From Leptospira ellinghausenii (GTDB lineage: Bacteria; Spirochaetota; Leptospiria; Leptospirales; Leptospiraceae): 64,000 nt of DNA. The stretch's first letter is position 1, and each line of letters begins with the position of its first letter. The stretch is from assembly GCF_003114815.1 (NCBI RefSeq), contig NZ_BFAZ01000009.1, positions 1,488,001-1,552,000 of the forward strand, read 5' to 3'. The translations under genes and the position numbers were made by a program. Of the stretch, positions 56,504-64,000 are shown piece after piece. The notes beneath the pieces are model-generated. The model made no database searches and had not been told where the DNA came from. It saw nothing but the letters and a program-made list of their open reading frames with translations.

Positions 56504-57478
56504 TTATAATCCTTTCAATAAATAAAAATAAACTGGTATACCTATGATGATATTGATTGGGAAAACAATCGATAAGGCAACTGTTAAGTAAATACTCGGG
56601 CTTGCTTCTGGAATTGAATCTTTCATCGCAGCAGGAACTGCAATATAAGAAGCAGATGCACAAAGAACAACAAACATTAATGCATCACCGATTGGCATCT
56701 GAATGATTTTTGTCAAAAAGATCGCGATCACAACATTGATAAACATGATGATGACTGTTGATCCAACTAAGAAAAAACCAACTTTTTTTAACTCGCGCAT
56801 TTGTTTAGCGGCATCGATTCCTTTGTCCAAAAGGAAAAATGTAAGAAGTCCTTTGAAGATATCTTCTGTAAACGGTTTTGTCGTATTCCATCCAGACTCA
56901 CCTGACAGATATCCTACGATTAATGCACCAATTAAGATATAGACAGATGAACTAAAAAAAGCTTCATGTAGCAATTGTTTCCATTGGATTTTTTCACTAG
57001 GATTTCCGTTTTGTTTTTTCTTACCAAGGCGATCGATGATAACAGCGATGACAATGGCAGGTGATTCCATAAGTGCCATTCCAGCAACAATGAAACCTTG
57101 GTATTCAAATCCGTAACTATGTAAAAAGGCTCCCGCTGTTACAAACGTTACAGCACTGATCGAACCAAAACTTCCAGCAAGTGCTGCAGAATTGGCATGG
57201 TCTAATTTCAAGCGAAAGATGAAGTATGAATATACGGGAACAAAACATGCCATAAACATACATGCAATGAGTGTAAGTAAATGTTCTTCCGCGAAAGGTG
57301 ATTTAAATAATTCGTGCCCACCTTTAAATCCAATGGAGAATAATAAGTATAAGGATAGAAATTTTGAAACTCCTTCTGTTATGCGGAGATCCGATTTAAA
57401 GAATACAACACCCATTCCTAAAAAGAAAAATAGTACGGGTGGGTTTAAAATATTATTCAGAGCGTTGTGCAAATCCAT
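56504..57478 (-). CDS. sbtA: Sodium-dependent bicarbonate transporter SbtA family
   Basis: About 324 aa from the ATG at 57478, preceded by a GAGGGA ribosome site; an upstream in-frame start would add 30 residues that read across the palindrome. About ten membrane helices. Family features: the opening NPPVLFFFLGMGVVFFKSDLRI and a middle FLLDKGIDAAKQM. SbtA imports bicarbonate with Na+ in cyanobacteria; close relatives in heterotrophs are less studied. No SbtB partner gene lies adjacent. Divergent from the AraC-type regulator. Confidence 0.85.
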   Translation of the reverse strand: MDLHNALNNILNPPVLFFFLGMGVVFFKSDLRITEGVSKFLSLYLLFSIGFKGGHELFKSPFAEEHLLTLIACMFMACFVPVYSYFIFRLKLDHANSAALAGSFGSISAVTFVTAGAFLHSYGFEYQGFIVAGMALMESPAIVIAVIIDRLGKKKQNGNPSEKIQWKQLLHEAFFSSSVYILIGALIVGYLSGESGWNTTKPFTEDIFKGLLTFFLLDKGIDAAKQMRELKKVGFFLVGSTVIIMFINVVIAIFLTKIIQMPIGDALMFVVLCASASYIAVPAAMKDSIPEASPSIYLTVALSIVFPINIIIGIPVYFYLLKGL

Positions 57479-57516
57479 TTTTGTCCCTCTTTTTCTCCAT
57501 GATTTTAGACACCCAA

Positions 57517-57544
57517 TTTGTCCAATATCATAAAACTGGACAAA
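57517..57544. promoter_or_regulatory. 28-bp inverted repeat between sbtA and the AraC-type regulator
   Basis: TTTGTCCA-N12-TGGACAAA, perfectly symmetrical arms, located 38 bp before the sbtA ATG and about 77 bp before the regulator ATG. Well placed as an operator for the membrane AraC protein or another dimeric regulator. Confidence 0.55.
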
Positions 57545-57621
57545 AAATACTTTCATTTCGAAATTCATCAGCCTTGAATTCGCTTTCTTGCTTATGATTT
57601 ATTTGCACATTGGTGAAATCC

Positions 57622-59193
57622 ATGCGCATTCTATTTCGGGTTTACTTCTCCTTAGTCATTCTACTAGGAATGGAAGGATGTTTATGGAAACCGGAAGCAT
57701 TTTACGGAACAAATATCAGTCATGCAGTAGAATTTTTGGCACCTGTAAAAGGTGAATTACCTACTCTCTGTACCAAAAACTCAATCCAAACTTTGAAACA
57801 AATGTTTTGGATCCAAAATGAATCAATGGATTCATTAAGAAGCAAACGGGCGCTAAATGGCCAATGGCTCCATTTTCAATTGAAAAATGAAATGGATATG
57901 GTTTCCGATTTCAGCATTCTCATCCAATGGATCAACATTCCCACCGCTGAAATCTGTTCGGAAAACCAAAAAGGGGAATTTTCCAATACATACAATGGTT
58001 ATGTTTGGGAAAACTGGCATGGACTTTTGTCACCTTTCCCACATTTTAATGTTTCGTTAAATCCAGGTGAAACTCGCGATTTTTATCTTTTCCTAGTATC
58101 AAATGAGAATCTAAATTTTCCCATTAGAACAATATCCAATTCAAGTTATCGTTTCATCGTTCTCTTTCGATTTCTAACCTTTTTGTTTTTTTTGATGGTC
58201 GGGATTGTTTCTATCGGTTGGGCAATTTCTGAATTCATCAAATCAAAAGAAAAAATTTACCTTCTGATCCTTATTCATTTTTTATTATTTTTCTTTTTAG
58301 TTTACTCTGTACATGGAAAGGAGTTGTCTTCTCTTTTGGGGAATGGAAACAATCTTTTCACACATTCATACTACTTATTGTTATCAATTAATCACTTTGT
58401 ATTCTTTTTGTATCTCTACAGTTTTGTTAAATTTACAAACGAAAGTTTAAGACATCCAATTTTCTTTTGGTTGTTTGCCATCTCTGGAATCTTATACCTT
58501 CTTGTTCCCATTTTCCCAAGAATGTATGATTATAGAATTTTTATCCTACTCACCATCTTTGGGTCCGCAGCTTATTTTTTACGTAGCACCCATATGATGC
58601 TCTTCACAAACCAAATTGATGAAGAAAAAAGTTATTTTTTCGGTTGGGCTTTCTTTTTGTTTTTATTGTTTCTAAAAACTTTATTCCATTTTGATTTTTA
58701 TCCTTACCAAGCTTTTTTCATTTATGCTGCTGTGTTTTACCTTCCATTTTTGACAGCTGGTAGTTTCTTATTTTTAAGAAACTATGAAAAACGCGATAAG
58801 ACAAAAACAAGATTTCGAACATTCACAAATAAAATTGATACGAAAGAATATAAAACAAAATTAGAATCATTATTAGAATCAGACAAAATTTTTCTGGATG
58901 TTGACTGCAATGAAGAGATGATAGCGGGCCGTTTGGGGCTAACCTATCACCAATTAAGCGAGTTGATTAATATTGAGTATCAATTTAATTTTCCAACTCT
59001 GCTAAACTTATACAAAATTAAGGAAGCAAAAAGAATTCTAATCGAAAAACCAGAATTAAACGTCGCTACAGTTGGAAAACTGGCCGGTTTTGGTTCGAGA
59101 TCCGCATTTTATTTAGAATTTAAAAAACAATGCGGAGTGAATCCCAATCAATTCAGAAAGTCTTCGTCTCATCATAAAAAAGATAAAACATAA
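57622..59193 (+). CDS. Membrane-anchored AraC-type regulator (7TM-DISM-like)
   Basis: About 523 aa from the ATG at 57622 (TTG 57610 and GTG 57613 also in frame). Signal sequence with a possible lipobox (LLGMEGC near 14-20). A periplasmic beta domain (about 25-165) resembles a 7TMR-DISM sensor; seven membrane helices (about 175-390) follow, and a C-terminal AraC HTH pair (about 425-520) with ATVGKLAGFGSRSAFYLEFKK and the CGVNPNQFR end. This one-component layout senses outside signals and binds DNA in the cytoplasm. Probably controls sbtA and the SulP gene 14 bp downstream. Confidence 0.85.
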   Translation: MRILFRVYFSLVILLGMEGCLWKPEAFYGTNISHAVEFLAPVKGELPTLCTKNSIQTLKQMFWIQNESMDSLRSKRALNGQWLHFQLKNEMDMVSDFSILIQWINIPTAEICSENQKGEFSNTYNGYVWENWHGLLSPFPHFNVSLNPGETRDFYLFLVSNENLNFPIRTISNSSYRFIVLFRFLTFLFFLMVGIVSIGWAISEFIKSKEKIYLLILIHFLLFFFLVYSVHGKELSSLLGNGNNLFTHSYYLLLSINHFVFFLYLYSFVKFTNESLRHPIFFWLFAISGILYLLVPIFPRMYDYRIFILLTIFGSAAYFLRSTHMMLFTNQIDEEKSYFFGWAFFLFLLFLKTLFHFDFYPYQAFFIYAAVFYLPFLTAGSFLFLRNYEKRDKTKTRFRTFTNKIDTKEYKTKLESLLESDKIFLDVDCNEEMIAGRLGLTYHQLSELINIEYQFNFPTLLNLYKIKEAKRILIEKPELNVATVGKLAGFGSRSAFYLEFKKQCGVNPNQFRKSSSHHKKDKT

Positions 59194-59207
59194 TTAGGAA
59201 CTCTCGA

Positions 59208-60815
59208 ATGAACAAAGATAAACCAAAAGATTGGTTACCTGAACTAAAAGAAAACTGGAGATCGGACATTGTGTCCGGATTTGTTGTTTTTCTCATTGCA
59301 CTCCCACTTTGTTTAGGAATTTCTCTCGCTTCTGGTGCACCACCTATGGCTGGAATTTTTTCTGGAATTGTAGGAGGTATCTTTGTCTCTTTTATAAGTG
59401 GATCTCATCTTACAATCAATGGACCTGCTGCTGGACTCATTGCAGTAGTCTTAAATTCGATTTTTGTTATGGGTGGTGGAGATGCCAAATTGGGATTTGA
59501 GATCACTTTGGCAGCAATTGTACTCGCAGGATTGATTCAGGTACTTTTGGGAATCCTAAAAGCAGGGAATCTCACAATTTATTTCCCGATTTCCGTTGTA
59601 CATGGAATGATGGCGGCCATCGGAATCATCATCATTTCAAAACAGTTTTATGTTGCTCTTGGAATTTCACCAAATGCCAAAACTATTTTAGGACTTCTAT
59701 TTGAGATACCTTCAAGCTTCGTACATTTGAATCCTGAAGTAGCTATGATTGGCATTTCTGCAATTGTGATCATAGCCATGCTTACAAAAATACAAAATCC
59801 TTATTTTAAAAAACTACCTGCACCACTGGTCGCTGTGTTAGTTGGAATTGTTTTGGGTTTTGTTTTTGAATTAGCAGATGAACATTCTTATACTTTATTA
59901 AATCAAACATACCAAATTGGTCCTGAAAAATTAGTAAATTTACCAAACCATATCTATGAAGGATTGAGTTTCCCAAACTTTTCCCGTTGGAAAGAAGGAA
60001 ACTTTTGGGTTATGGTAGTGACGATCGCTTTGATAGCAAGTATTGAATCCTTACTCACAGCAACTGCAGTTGATAATACGGATCCCTACCGAAGAAAATC
60101 AAATATGGACCAAGAACTTGTCGCAAAAGGGATTGGAAACTTTTTTTTAGGATGGATTGGTGGTTTACCCATTATCGCTGAAGTGGTAAGATCTTCTGCA
60201 AATATTGAAAATGGTGCCAAAACAAGATGGTCCAATTTTTTTCATGGTTTGTTTTTATTGTTATTCATTCTACTCCTTCCTGGTCTCATACATAGAATCC
60301 CATTAGCATCACTTGCTGGTATTTTAATCATGGTTGGATTAAAACTGGCATCACCTCATGTTTTTAAAGAAACATATAAAAAAGGTTGGGACCAAATTGT
60401 CATCTTTTTGGTAACTGTTGTGATCACAATCGTAGAAGACCTATTAGTTGGTGTGTTCTGTGGTATCATTACTGCAATATTAATTCAAATGTACTTTGGA
60501 GTCAAATTTCGTTATATTTTCATTGCTGATATTAAAATCGAATCAAACGACAAAATGCACACTCTATATGTTAAACATGCTCTTCTGTTTTCCAATATGA
60601 TTTCCTTAAAACTAATTCTTCGGAAAATATCTTTTGGGGAAAGGATCGATGTAAAATTTGATGAAAATGTAAAGATGATTGGTTTTTCCGCAATTGAATT
60701 TTTGCAGAGTTTTAAACGCGATTATGAAGAACGTGGTGGGCAAGTAAATTTGATAGGATTTGAAGATTTAAAACCAATATCAGCTTATTACGGTGCCACA
60801 CGTATTCATAAGTAG
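59208..60815 (+). CDS. SulP family anion transporter (bicarbonate or sulfate)
   Basis: 535 aa. About 12-14 helices, with the family features SGFVVFLIALPLCLGISLASG (near 24-44), the GPAAG motif (INGPAAGLIAVV near 70-81), and SIESLLTATAVD near 283. The C-terminal 90 residues form a short, degenerate STAS-like domain (about 445-535). SulP proteins carry sulfate, chloride or bicarbonate; neighbourhood with sbtA and the shared regulator favours bicarbonate (inference). Cotranscribed with the AraC-type gene (14-bp gap). Confidence 0.88.
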   Translation: MNKDKPKDWLPELKENWRSDIVSGFVVFLIALPLCLGISLASGAPPMAGIFSGIVGGIFVSFISGSHLTINGPAAGLIAVVLNSIFVMGGGDAKLGFEITLAAIVLAGLIQVLLGILKAGNLTIYFPISVVHGMMAAIGIIIISKQFYVALGISPNAKTILGLLFEIPSSFVHLNPEVAMIGISAIVIIAMLTKIQNPYFKKLPAPLVAVLVGIVLGFVFELADEHSYTLLNQTYQIGPEKLVNLPNHIYEGLSFPNFSRWKEGNFWVMVVTIALIASIESLLTATAVDNTDPYRRKSNMDQELVAKGIGNFFLGWIGGLPIIAEVVRSSANIENGAKTRWSNFFHGLFLLLFILLLPGLIHRIPLASLAGILIMVGLKLASPHVFKETYKKGWDQIVIFLVTVVITIVEDLLVGVFCGIITAILIQMYFGVKFRYIFIADIKIESNDKMHTLYVKHALLFSNMISLKLILRKISFGERIDVKFDENVKMIGFSAIEFLQSFKRDYEERGGQVNLIGFEDLKPISAYYGATRIHK

Positions 60816-60860
60816 TAAAAAAATTCTTGTAACTTTTTTTTCCTAAACCAATCTCCTTGC

Positions 60861-61793
60861 ATGCAAAGGTTATTGGTTTTTTTCCTTTTGGTTCTGCCTA
60901 TCTTCCTTTTTTCGAAGGATGTCCCTCGGTTAAAATCTAGAGTTATGGATGAAACTTGGACACTCCATTCTGAATCTATTTCAGCAATCGAAAAACAATT
61001 AAGTGATCATGAAAAAAAAACATCCAATCAAATTGTTATATTTGTTACTCCTTCCTTAGAAGGAGAAAATTTAGAAGAATACTCCCTTAAAGTAGCCGAA
61101 ACTTGGAAACTTGGACAAAAAGGAAAGGATAATGGAGTTTTGCTCATTGTTGCCCTTGAAGACAGAAAACTAAGAATCGAAGTTGGTTATGGATTAGAAG
61201 GTGTTTTAACTGATATTTTGTGCCATCATATCATAGAAAATGAAATCAAACCTGCCTTCAAAAAGGGAGAATATGATCTCGGGATACAAAATGGTGTAAA
61301 TGCGATCATGAAAACAATTGAAGGAGAATACACAATACCTGAAAAAGAAGACTTTTCTCATCTTGGATCACTTTCTTTTTTGGGTGAAATAGCTCCTGAA
61401 GGTCCAGAGATGCCAATTGGATTAAAAATTTTTGTATCGATTTTTGTATTAACTGTGCTTGGCGTTTTTACGTACTTTGCAGCTAACGCTCCTTATGTTG
61501 GATGGTTCATTTATTTCTTTTTGTTTCCATTTTGGAGTATTTTTCCAACTGCAATTCATGGAGCAAATATCGGAGCCATTGTATTCCTAACATACGCAAT
61601 AGGAGTTGGCCTTTATAAACTATATCACCTTTTGACACCAAATGGAAGAAAACGGATGCGAAATAATAGTTTCGCAAGTGAGTCACGAGGTGGAGGTGGT
61701 CGGAGCAGTGGCTGGTCAAGTGGAGGAAGTTCTGGTGGATTTAGCGGCGGAGGCGGAAGTTTTGGTGGAGGAGGAAGTTCCGGTAGTTGGTAG
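60861..61793 (+). CDS. TPM-domain protein (YgcG-like) with Gly/Ser-rich tail
   Basis: 310 aa. Signal peptide (1-19), the TPM phosphatase domain (about 26-155) with NQIVIFVTPSLEGENLEEYS and LRIEVGYGLEGVLTD, then two or three membrane helices (about 185-250). The C-terminal 35 residues are nearly all Gly and Ser with a terminal Trp (FGGGGSSGSW). This layout is common in envelope proteins of bacteria; plant relatives act in photosystem repair. Bacterial role unsettled. 45 bp downstream of the SulP gene. Confidence 0.82.
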   Translation: MQRLLVFFLLVLPIFLFSKDVPRLKSRVMDETWTLHSESISAIEKQLSDHEKKTSNQIVIFVTPSLEGENLEEYSLKVAETWKLGQKGKDNGVLLIVALEDRKLRIEVGYGLEGVLTDILCHHIIENEIKPAFKKGEYDLGIQNGVNAIMKTIEGEYTIPEKEDFSHLGSLSFLGEIAPEGPEMPIGLKIFVSIFVLTVLGVFTYFAANAPYVGWFIYFFLFPFWSIFPTAIHGANIGAIVFLTYAIGVGLYKLYHLLTPNGRKRMRNNSFASESRGGGGRSSGWSSGGSSGGFSGGGGSFGGGGSSGSW

Positions 61794-61893
61794 TTCAAAT
61801 TGTAAAAAAATCCATACCGTTAAAGATTTTGTCATGCTGATGGGAACTTTTTCCATCATAAATGGGCTTAGCACAAACCAAAATCTTTTTTCA

Positions 61894-62016
61894 GGATTTC
61901 GCGATTAAATTGGATTGAAATAACGGAAGCATTATTACAAACAGCCAAACAAACATTAAATGATTCTAGATTAAAAATCTGTTTTGAGTTAAAGTCGGCT
62001 TATTCACAAACATTGT
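61894..62016 (+). pseudogene. Remnant of a TolC-type outer membrane efflux gene
   Basis: From about 61894 one frame reads RLNWIEITEALLQTAKQ and goes on with TLNDSRLKICFELKSAYSQT up to a TAA at 62023-62025. The amphipathic helical pattern and the ELKSAYSQTLYAK segment look like the helical domain of TolC-family proteins. It has no start codon and is only about 40 codons long, so it is a scrap. It lies just upstream of the truncated permease. Confidence 0.4.
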
Positions 62017-62850
62017 ATGCAAAATAACTTTACCAATTATCATTATAAATCAAAGAAAGACGCATTAAAAATAGGGACTTGGTTAAACTTCGAAATGAGG
62101 TTGGTCGGGAACACGGTAGTAAGGGAATTATACGAAGGGAAAAATCCAGTTGGAACTTACTTAAAAATCAATCGAGTATCGTTTCGAGTCATAGGTCAAT
62201 TGCCTGAAAAAGGTTCTACTGGTTTTCGTGACCAAGATGATGTTGTATTAGTTCCGCTTAACACTGCCATGCGACAATTATTAAACAAAGATTCCGTTGA
62301 CAATTTAGAGATGGAATTGGATCAAAATGAATCTTCTGAAAATTTTATATCTCAAATTAAAAGTTTTTTACATGAAAGGCATGGAACGAACGAATCGATG
62401 GGAAATATCTACCAAATTATGAGTTTGGCAGATATCCAATCGGCAGTTTCTGAAACCAATCAAACTATGTCTGCCTTACTCATTGCTCTGGCTACTGTTT
62501 CTTTATTAGTTGGGGGAATTGGTATTATGAATAGTATGTTAGTTTCTGTAAAAGAAAGGACAAAGAAAATTGGTTTAAGAAAAGCTTTAGGAGCAAGAGA
62601 ATCTGATATACGCATTCAATTTTTAATTGAATCAACTTTGACAAGTCTGACTGGAGAATTTGTCGGTTTAGTTTTTGGGATATTCACAGTGTATTTTTTA
62701 CAGGAATCTTTCGGCTGGACAATTGTTTTATCCTTTCCTTCTATTGGTTTTGCCTTTTTATTCTCAATAACGATCGGAATTATATTCGGTTGGTGGCCAT
62801 CTGAATATGCTGCTAAACTGAGTCCCATTGTTGCATTAAGATCTGAATGA
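62017..62850 (+). pseudogene. Truncated MacB-type ABC transporter permease
   Basis: Up to 277 codons, but only the C-terminal two thirds of a MacB/FtsX permease is left: the periplasmic domain (GNTVVRELYEGKNPVGTYLKI, VIGQLPEKG, FRDQDDVVLVPL) and the last three membrane helices with GGIGIMNSMLVSVKERTKKIGLRKALGA. The first membrane helix and any ATPase domain are missing, and a junction between GTWLNFE and MRLVGNT looks like an internal deletion. It might still be translated from the ATG at 62017 or 62095, but function is doubtful. Stop overlaps the TetR start (ATGA). Confidence 0.75.
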
Positions 62851-63473
62851 ATACCGTCATCAATCCCAGAAAAATTCCTCAACAAAAACGTTCAAAAGAA
62901 CGATATCAGAAAATCGTTGATACTGCTATACAGCTATTAGGTGAAGTGGGATATGATGTTTTAACTACGGATTTGATTGCAGAAAAAAGTGGAATATCAG
63001 TTGGTTCAATTTATCAATTTTTTCCGAATAAAGAATCCATTATATATTCACATGCTGAGAATTCGTATTTAATTATGCATGATTTGTTCTTTGAAAAAGT
63101 TACCAAAGAATTGAAGAAGATCAAAAAGTTCACTCCTGAATTTGTCGATTTTACATTGTTTGCGTTTGAACAAACATTAAATGAAGTGAAAGGTTATCGA
63201 TTGATCCATTCGATTTTATACACGAATGAAGCATTGTTACATTTAGATATTGAAAGTAACGAGAGGTTTGCAAAATCCTTAGCCGAAAAAGTGATAATGG
63301 TACTGTTTCCAAAAGTGAACAAAAAACGTTCGTTTTATATCTCACTCATGATTGTTGAGGCGGTTGATTCTGTTATCAAAATTGTACATCGAACCAAAAA
63401 ACCTTCTGAGAAAAAACAAGTTTTGGCGGAACTAAAAACCTTACTTTTAGTATATTTTTCAACTTTTCAATGA
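62847..63473 (+). CDS. TetR family transcriptional regulator
   Basis: 208 aa. HTH near 34-63 (LIAEKSGISVGSIYQFFPNKESI), followed by a C-terminal helical domain (about 75-205). Overlaps the end of the truncated efflux permease by ATGA, as in intact loci where a TetR repressor sits at the end of its efflux operon. It may survive as the regulator of a lost pump or have other targets, such as the cupredoxin gene. Confidence 0.88.
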   Translation: MNTVINPRKIPQQKRSKERYQKIVDTAIQLLGEVGYDVLTTDLIAEKSGISVGSIYQFFPNKESIIYSHAENSYLIMHDLFFEKVTKELKKIKKFTPEFVDFTLFAFEQTLNEVKGYRLIHSILYTNEALLHLDIESNERFAKSLAEKVIMVLFPKVNKKRSFYISLMIVEAVDSVIKIVHRTKKPSEKKQVLAELKTLLLVYFSTFQ

Positions 63474-63480
63474 TTTAACA

Positions 63481-63509
63481 TTGACAAAGTTTTAACACAA
63501 TTCTAAAAT
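63481..63509 (+). promoter_or_regulatory. Canonical sigma-70 promoter of the cupredoxin gene
   Basis: TTGACA (63481-63486), 17-bp spacer, TAAAAT (63504-63509). Transcription would start near 63516, about 34 nt before the ATG at 63550. Confidence 0.7.
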
Positions 63510-63519
63510 TCTCCAAATG

Positions 63520-63533
63520 TGAGGAATTCCTCA
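63520..63533. promoter_or_regulatory. 14-bp perfect palindrome downstream of the transcription start
   Basis: TGAGGAATTCCTCA lies just after the predicted start of transcription and before the ribosome site, an ideal roadblock operator position. No known motif is assigned. Confidence 0.5.
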
Positions 63534-63549
63534 TGTTTCGGGAATAACT

Positions 63550-64000
63550 ATGGAAAAAACCAAAAAGATATTGATAGGGATCTTAATGGCAATGTTCTTA
63601 ACCTTCGGTTTGAATTTTTGCAATTCGGAAGATCCGGCAAACTCGGCTTTTGTTCATGTGACGATGATGGACAATGCCTTTCATCCTCCAGTGATTCGCA
63701 CCTACAAGGGTGGGAAAATTCGTTTCGTGAACGAAGGAAATAATCCTCATAACGCTATTTCCATTAATAAAGATTGGTCTACAGAAACCAGTTTTGGCAA
63801 CTTAGCAATGTTTCGCGGGGCACATACAGATGTGTTTTTTCCGGAAGAGGGTGTGTTCCCATATTTTTGTTCCTTTCATGCATCTCCTGATGGAAAGATT
63901 GGAATGACGGGTGTTGCTGTCATTGGTAATGCTAGTTACAATCCACAGGCGAATACTTCAAAATCAAAAATTTCAAAAACATGGACAGGAGTTACAAGAA
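63550..64000 (+). CDS. Cupredoxin (plastocyanin-like) lipoprotein, partial
   Basis: At least 150 codons; runs off the window end. Lipobox-like LNFC near residues 21-24. The type 1 copper ligands are in place: the first His in NNPHNAIS (near 69), then the CSFH core (Cys near 103, His near 106) and a Met eight residues on (KIGM). Probably an exported copper electron-carrier domain, perhaps the N-terminal part of a larger copper protein since the frame continues past residue 125 with a Ser/Lys linker. Preceded by a strong promoter and an operator-like palindrome. Confidence 0.85.
   Translation, partial: MEKTKKILIGILMAMFLTFGLNFCNSEDPANSAFVHVTMMDNAFHPPVIRTYKGGKIRFVNEGNNPHNAISINKDWSTETSFGNLAMFRGAHTDVFFPEEGVFPYFCSFHASPDGKIGMTGVAVIGNASYNPQANTSKSKISKTWTGVTR

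Noticed and set aside
1..64000. tRNA, rRNA, CRISPR, prophage, insertion sequence
   Set aside because: No cloverleaf, repeat-spacer array, transposase, integrase or terminal repeats could be found by reading the sequence.

Overview
The window looks like a chromosomal segment of a spirochaete of the genus Leptospira, most likely of the free-living (saprophytic) group. The support is the low GC content (estimated by eye at a little under 40 percent), frequent TTG starts, many lipoproteins with loose spirochaetal lipoboxes, and families I know mainly from Leptospira. Species assignment is inference. Nothing in the window looks like an integrated phage, insertion sequence, CRISPR array, rRNA or tRNA gene.

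Layout. 0-9 kb: acetoacetyl-CoA synthetase with a small exported protein, then a minus-strand pair of a very large repeat/NHL/LamG lipoprotein and a mono-haem cytochrome c lipoprotein. 9-19 kb: housekeeping and metabolism (cysteine synthase-like enzyme, OPA-type MFS transporter, SRPBCC protein, GH43-like propeller, pirin, mannose-6-phosphate isomerase, DnaJ-domain protein, STAS protein, RibF). 19-25.7 kb: the rod-shape and cell-wall elongation operon mreC-mreD-mrdA-rodA without an adjacent mreB, followed by a CheW-like protein. 25.8-33 kb: a polytopic membrane protein, lipoproteins, a VOC protein with an AraC regulator, an SGNH hydrolase and a Blc-type lipocalin. 33-37 kb: a decayed GAF histidine kinase beside an intact four-PAS histidine kinase. 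37-44 kb: LOG-family protein, DUF4846, zinc alcohol dehydrogenase, SDR-like protein, ankyrin protein, and a TetR regulator divergent from an ABA4-like membrane operon across three spaced operator-like palindromes.

44.9-51 kb is a dense signalling block. It holds a membrane SpoIIE phosphatase, a class III adenylate cyclase and an slr1658-like HATPase in one operon. Divergent from it is a GNAT acetyltransferase fused to a cyclic-nucleotide-binding domain. A second operon encodes a methyltransferase, another slr1658-like HATPase and an slr1659-like STAS protein. Together these contain every part needed to join phospho-partner switching to cAMP-controlled acylation.

51-54.6 kb contains the most striking non-coding element: a cobalamin riboswitch on the minus strand upstream of two lipoprotein genes of unknown function. 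A PlsC-like acyltransferase lacking the usual HX4D aspartate and a TetR gene follow. 54.6-61.8 kb carries an alginate-export-type porin and what looks like a bicarbonate-uptake locus: SbtA, a membrane-anchored AraC regulator with a large palindrome in the divergent promoter region, and a SulP transporter, then a TPM-domain protein. 61.9-64 kb has the wreck of a TolC/MacB-type efflux locus, its TetR regulator, and the start of a cupredoxin lipoprotein with a canonical promoter and a 14-bp operator-like palindrome.
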